A stretch of DNA of 43,259 nt from JAVBSC01 sp031547305. Lineage in GTDB: Bacteria; Desulfobacterota; Desulfovibrionia; Desulfovibrionales; Desulfovibrionaceae. Positions 38,689-43,259 of the stretch are shown here, one piece after another. Numbering within the stretch: the stretch's first letter is position 1; every line of letters starts with the position of its first letter. Location of the stretch: contig JAVBSC010000079.1 in NCBI GenBank assembly GCA_031547305.1, positions 1 to 43,259 of the forward strand, given 5' to 3'. The position numbers and the translations under genes were made by a program. The notes under the pieces were generated by a model. It did not search any database, was not told the DNA's origin, and saw only the letters and a list, made by a program, of their open reading frames with translations.

Positions 38689-38976
38689 ATGTCTCTGAAG
38701 CCTCTCAATGATCGCGTTTTGGTCAAACGCCTTGAATCGGAAGAAAAAACCGCCGGCGGCCTGTACATTCCGGATACCGCCAAGGAAAAGCCCTCCAAAG
38801 GTGAAGTCGTGGCCGCCGGCCCCGGCAAAGTGGCGGACGACGGAAAGAAAATCCCCATGACCGTGAAAAATGGCGACATCGTCCTGTTCAACAAGTACGC
38901 CGGCACCGAAGTGAAACTGGACGGCATCGAGCATCTGGTCATGCGCGAAGACGACATTCTGGCCATAATCGAATAG
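38689..38976 (+). CDS. groES: Co-chaperonin GroES
   Basis: A 95-residue lid of the GroEL chamber. It begins MSLKPLNDRVLVKRLESEEKT in the family fashion, has the mobile loop around EEKTAGGLYIPDTA, and ends with MREDDILAIIE. GGAGG lies 8 bases before the ATG. It is transcribed with groEL (44-base gap) behind the CIRCE element. Confidence 0.98.
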   Translation: MSLKPLNDRVLVKRLESEEKTAGGLYIPDTAKEKPSKGEVVAAGPGKVADDGKKIPMTVKNGDIVLFNKYAGTEVKLDGIEHLVMREDDILAIIE

Positions 38977-39020
38977 TTTTTTATAATTAAGACACTCATC
39001 CATTGCAGGAGGAAAATACA

Positions 39021-40667
<1,647 letters not shown>

Positions 40668-40688
40668 TAAGTGGGATAAGATGAACCG

Positions 40689-40730
40689 ATATGGGGTTCC
40701 GGACGTGAGTCCGGAACCCCATATTTTTTT
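40689..40730 (+). terminator. Rho-independent terminator of groESL
   Basis: Sixteen perfect pairs (40689-40704 with 40709-40724) close a GTGA loop, followed by a T run (40724-40730). It stops groESL transcription before the convergent permease gene, whose stop lies six bases further on. Confidence 0.95.
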
Positions 40731-40735
40731 CGGCT

Positions 40736-41575
40736 TTACAGCTTCAGAGCCACGGCGCCGCAAACCACCAGCAGAACGGCCGCGATTCTGGCCGGGGTCA
40801 TTTTTTCCTTTAAAAAGATTACGGCCATCAGAGCTCCGAAGACCACGGAAGTTTCACGCAGGGCCGTTACTTCCGCTATGGGCGCCTTGGTGATGGCCCA
40901 CAGCGAAATGCCGTAGGCGGTTACGCTGCACATGCCGCCGCCCAGTCCGTAATACCAGCGCTTTTTCGCATAATGGAAAAAGGATTTTTTGCGCACGATA
41001 ATAGTAAAAGTGGCGATGGGAATGGCGTTGAAAAGAAATTCCCAGCAGGCGTATGAAACAGCGTTTCCGGCCAGGCGCACCCCGGTTCCGTCCACAACGG
41101 TGAAGGCCATTATGACAAAGGCGTTGGCCACGGCCAGCATGGTCGGCACCGGGCGGAAAACCCCCCGCCGCAGGGAATCCACGGCCAGCACAAGAACGCC
41201 GCAGCTGAGCAGCAGCACTCCGGCCCAGCCCTTCAGGCCTATGGCTTCGTGCAGCACCAGCACGGTCACAAGGGCCGTAAGCAGGGGGGCGGAACCGCGC
41301 ATGACCGTATATACGTAGCTGAGGTCCGTACCGCGATATGAGTAGGCTATGCACAGGTAATAGCATAAGTGGATGAAGGCCACCACCGCCAGGTACGGCC
41401 AGCTGGCCGGCAGGGGGAAAGGCAGAAACGGCAGGACGAACAGGACAGCGAAAGCGCCGCCGCAATTTTTCATGGCCGTTTCGATCAAAGTGTCGGTGCC
41501 GCCTTTTATTATGACGTTCCAGATTGCGTGGAGCAGCGCTGAGCCAAGCATAGCCGAGATAATCAGGGTGGACAT
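40736..41575 (-). CDS. EamA/DMT-superfamily permease
   Basis: A 279-residue inner-membrane protein with about ten hydrophobic segments in two EamA halves. The first half opens MSTLIISAMLGSALLHAIWNVIIKGG; the second carries LRETSVVFGALMAVIFLKEKMTPARIAAVLLVVCG, typical of drug/metabolite transporters. Substrates of this family range from amino acids to purines and cannot be told from sequence. GAGGAAGT precedes the ATG at 41575. It stands alone between the groESL terminator and the tct terminator. Confidence 0.9.
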   Translation of the reverse strand: MSTLIISAMLGSALLHAIWNVIIKGGTDTLIETAMKNCGGAFAVLFVLPFLPFPLPASWPYLAVVAFIHLCYYLCIAYSYRGTDLSYVYTVMRGSAPLLTALVTVLVLHEAIGLKGWAGVLLLSCGVLVLAVDSLRRGVFRPVPTMLAVANAFVIMAFTVVDGTGVRLAGNAVSYACWEFLFNAIPIATFTIIVRKKSFFHYAKKRWYYGLGGGMCSVTAYGISLWAITKAPIAEVTALRETSVVFGALMAVIFLKEKMTPARIAAVLLVVCGAVALKL

Positions 41576-41785
41576 ACTTCCTCACTCTTGTTCAGAAAAG
41601 CGTAAACGTCCCAAAGTAGCGTTTTCTCTCAGAAAATTCCGGCGGTGGGCAGCACCCGGAGGGTGATTCAAGTTTGAAAAAGTTAAAGCGCTTTCCGCGG
41701 ATTCGCCGCAATTTTTTGCCGGTGTTCTTCCGCGCTGAGTAAAGGTTGCAAACCTGAATAGTTTTTGCAGCACTCCCGCTTAGAA

Positions 41786-41825
41786 AAGTTTCCGCCCCCA
41801 AAACAGGTTCAGTCCGGGGGCGGAA
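41786..41825 (-). terminator. Terminator of the tct operon
   Basis: On the minus strand TTCCGCCCCC and GGGGGCGGAA (plus-strand arms 41790-41799 and 41816-41825) form a 10-pair stem followed by ACTTTTCT. It lies about 30 bases after the tctC stop. The remaining 210 bases to the permease gene show no gene. Confidence 0.7.
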
Positions 41826-41856
41826 TTTCACTTCATCGTCTTTATCCCGGCGGCGC

Positions 41857-42837
41857 CTATTTCTTCAGCATGCCGGCGTCTTCAACGATTTTTGTATACT
41901 CCACCAGTTCTTTTTCCAGGTACTTGGCAAAGTCCGCTCCGGACATATAAATATAGTTTGTGTAGGTATTTTTGTTGAAATCCTTGTAGGCCTGGGTTTC
42001 CGCCACCTTCTTGATGGCGGTTTCCAAAATTTTCACAACGTCTTCCGGGGTGTCTTTGGGGGCGTAAAAGCCGCGCATGGCGAACGCGTCGGAGTCAATG
42101 CCCAGTTCCTTGAAAGTCGGCACGTCCGGGAAGCCCTCAAGACGCTTGGGGGCGGAGAAGGCCAGAATGCGGAAATCCTTGTTTTTCATCTGGCTGATGT
42201 TTTCGTTGGGGGAAAGGAAGGCCGCTTCGATGTGGCCGCCGAGCAGGCGCATGTTCACGCCGGCGCCGCCTGTGGTGTTCGGAACCACGTTGACCTTTAT
42301 GCCGGCCTTGTTCACAAAGTTGAGCAGGGCCAGGTGCCAGATGCCGCCGGGCACGCCGACGCCCAGATTAATTTTGCCGGGCCGGGCCTTGGCGTCGTTT
42401 ATGAAGTCCTGAAGGTTTTTATACGGGGAATCGCTTTTTACCATGATGCCCGGGGCGTCAAAGTTGACGCAGCCCAGCACCCGCATGTCTTTGTAAGTGT
42501 ATGGGGAGTTGCCGATGGCCTTGAGCAGGGAGATGTTGGCGTGGATCATCATAAGGGTGTAGCCGTCCGGTTTGGCTTCCACAACCTGGTTCACGCTGAT
42601 GCCGCCGCTGGCGCCTGGAATGTTGGTCACATAGAAACGCTGCTTCAGCTCTTTGGTGAGCATTTCACAGAAGTAGCGGGCCACCTGGTCGTTGCCGCCT
42701 CCGGCCCCAAACCCCACCAGCACGTTAACCGGTTTGTCTTCCGGGTACGCTGCCCGGGCCGGAGAGCCGAAGGACAGAGCGACCGCGACGACGAACATGG
42801 CCGTAATGATTTTTGTGAATCTGGGAATGGAATTCAT
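41857..42837 (-). CDS. Tripartite tricarboxylate transporter substrate-binding protein (TctC/Bug family)
   Basis: A 326-residue periplasmic binding protein. A signal peptide ends near ARAAYPEDKPV. The Bug-fold landmarks are VLVGFGAGGGNDQVAR, NIPGASGGISVNQV, GKINLGVGVPGG and LLGGHIEAAFLSPNE. Family members bind carboxylates such as citrate, aromatic acids or nicotinate; the ligand here is unknown. AAGGAG precedes the ATG by 6 bases. It is downstream of the tctA fragment on the same strand and ends at a terminator. Confidence 0.94.
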   Translation of the reverse strand: MNSIPRFTKIITAMFVVAVALSFGSPARAAYPEDKPVNVLVGFGAGGGNDQVARYFCEMLTKELKQRFYVTNIPGASGGISVNQVVEAKPDGYTLMMIHANISLLKAIGNSPYTYKDMRVLGCVNFDAPGIMVKSDSPYKNLQDFINDAKARPGKINLGVGVPGGIWHLALLNFVNKAGIKVNVVPNTTGGAGVNMRLLGGHIEAAFLSPNENISQMKNKDFRILAFSAPKRLEGFPDVPTFKELGIDSDAFAMRGFYAPKDTPEDVVKILETAIKKVAETQAYKDFNKNTYTNYIYMSGADFAKYLEKELVEYTKIVEDAGMLKK

Positions 42838-42901
42838 AAGGTCTCCTTTTTGTTGAAACGCAATGAGGACTCGGTCTGACTTCCGCTAAACACGGCCTGC
42901 T

Positions 42902-43259
42902 TCAAATTTGTTGTGATGGTTCGGTTTCGGTCATCCCGCAGGCGGATTTTTCCTTTATTTTGGACAGAATCCGCTTCTGGCGCCGCTTCCAGGCCGGGTA
43001 GGCGGTGCCTAAGATGGCCAGAGCCATGAAGAAGAGGAAGATCGGGCGGTTGAGGAAATACGCGATCTCGCCTTGGGACATGACCAGTGAGGTGCGCAGG
43101 TTTTCCTCCAGAATAGGTCCGAGGACCACGCCGAGCACCATGGGGGTGAGGGGGATTTCCAGCTTGTTCAGCGTGAAGCCGAGCAAACCGAAGGCGAGCA
43201 TCACGTAAACGTCGAACAGGTTGTTGTTTACGGAAAAAGAGCCCACCGCGCACATCAGC
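42902..43259 (-). CDS. Tripartite tricarboxylate transporter permease TctA, C-terminal part
   Basis: About 119 C-terminal residues of the large membrane subunit; the frame runs open through the window edge, so the gene is cut. The segment (VGSFSVNNNLFDVYVMLAFGLLGF, in two parts, then IPLTPMVLGVVLGPILEENLRTSLVMSQG and a last membrane span) matches the end of TctA proteins. A hydrophilic Lys/Arg tail follows. It precedes tctC by 64 bases. The Met near 43255 is internal, not a start. Confidence 0.9.
   Translation of the reverse strand, partial: LMCAVGSFSVNNNLFDVYVMLAFGLLGFTLNKLEIPLTPMVLGVVLGPILEENLRTSLVMSQGEIAYFLNRPIFLFFMALAILGTAYPAWKRRQKRILSKIKEKSACGMTETEPSQQI

Noticed and set aside
41624..41634. 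TCTGAGAGA on the minus strand before the EamA gene, recalling the CUGAGA of TPP riboswitches
   Set aside because: The other conserved TPP elements (GGGGUGCC pairing, ACCUGAUC, the CGUAGGGA end) are missing in the right order.

Overview
The window is a gene-dense, GC-rich stretch of a Gram-negative bacterial chromosome. Protein sequences and gene order point to a deltaproteobacterium of the Desulfovibrionales (Desulfovibrio/Bilophila-like). The grounds are the fabG-acpP-fabF-glyA and deaminase-ribD-ribE-ribBA-ribH-nusB runs, a CHASE2 adenylate cyclase behind an M48 lipoprotein, a CIRCE-controlled groESL, a sigma-54 promoter, and tripartite tricarboxylate transporter (TTT) genes. This assignment is inferred from recalled family resemblance, not from a search. 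I found no rRNA, tRNA, CRISPR array, insertion sequence or prophage.

Layout. 1-7976 (minus): rlmB-like methyltransferase, cyuA, mgsA, then an OmpR-family regulator, a CpxA-like kinase, a PAP2 phosphatase and an LtaS-like sulfatase. Each of the last two genes has a TGTAA-N5-TGTAA direct repeat upstream. 8180-12665 (plus): mltD, a long GT9 glycosyltransferase, then a sigma-54-promoted pair of unknown genes closed by a strong terminator. 12864-14966 (plus): ligA. 15155-21375 (minus): an overlapping SH3/M48/CHASE2-cyclase operon, dapB, and a nadE that has lost its glutaminase cysteine. 21769-25863: YgeA-type racemase, hybrid histidine kinase, periplasmic rhodanese and a small lipoprotein. 25926-34506 (minus): fatty-acid genes, glyA, then the riboflavin operon ending in nusB. 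34691-38148 (minus): DUF3298-like protein with a dienelactone-hydrolase-like partner, then a small unknown gene coupled to trmJ. 38623-40730 (plus): CIRCE-groES-groEL-terminator. 40736-43259 (minus): an EamA/DMT permease and the end of a TTT operon (tctA C-terminus, tctC).

Working together. Most of the window is housekeeping: riboflavin, fatty acid, one-carbon, NAD and lysine synthesis, chaperonin, DNA ligase and RNA modification. The accessory signal is envelope-centred: a Cpx-like two-component system with its likely targets, peptidoglycan and lipopolysaccharide enzymes, and a secreted SH3/protease set coupled to a cyclase.

The observations I rate highest are: (1) two copies of a ~115-125 bp clover-like intergenic repeat whose hairpins differ in sequence but keep pairing through compensatory changes; (2) nadE with Cys to Gly in its glutaminase active site; (3) matching CpxR-like boxes before the PAP2 and LtaS-like genes; (4) the sigma-54 promoter with a 5'-end hairpin driving two unrecognised genes.
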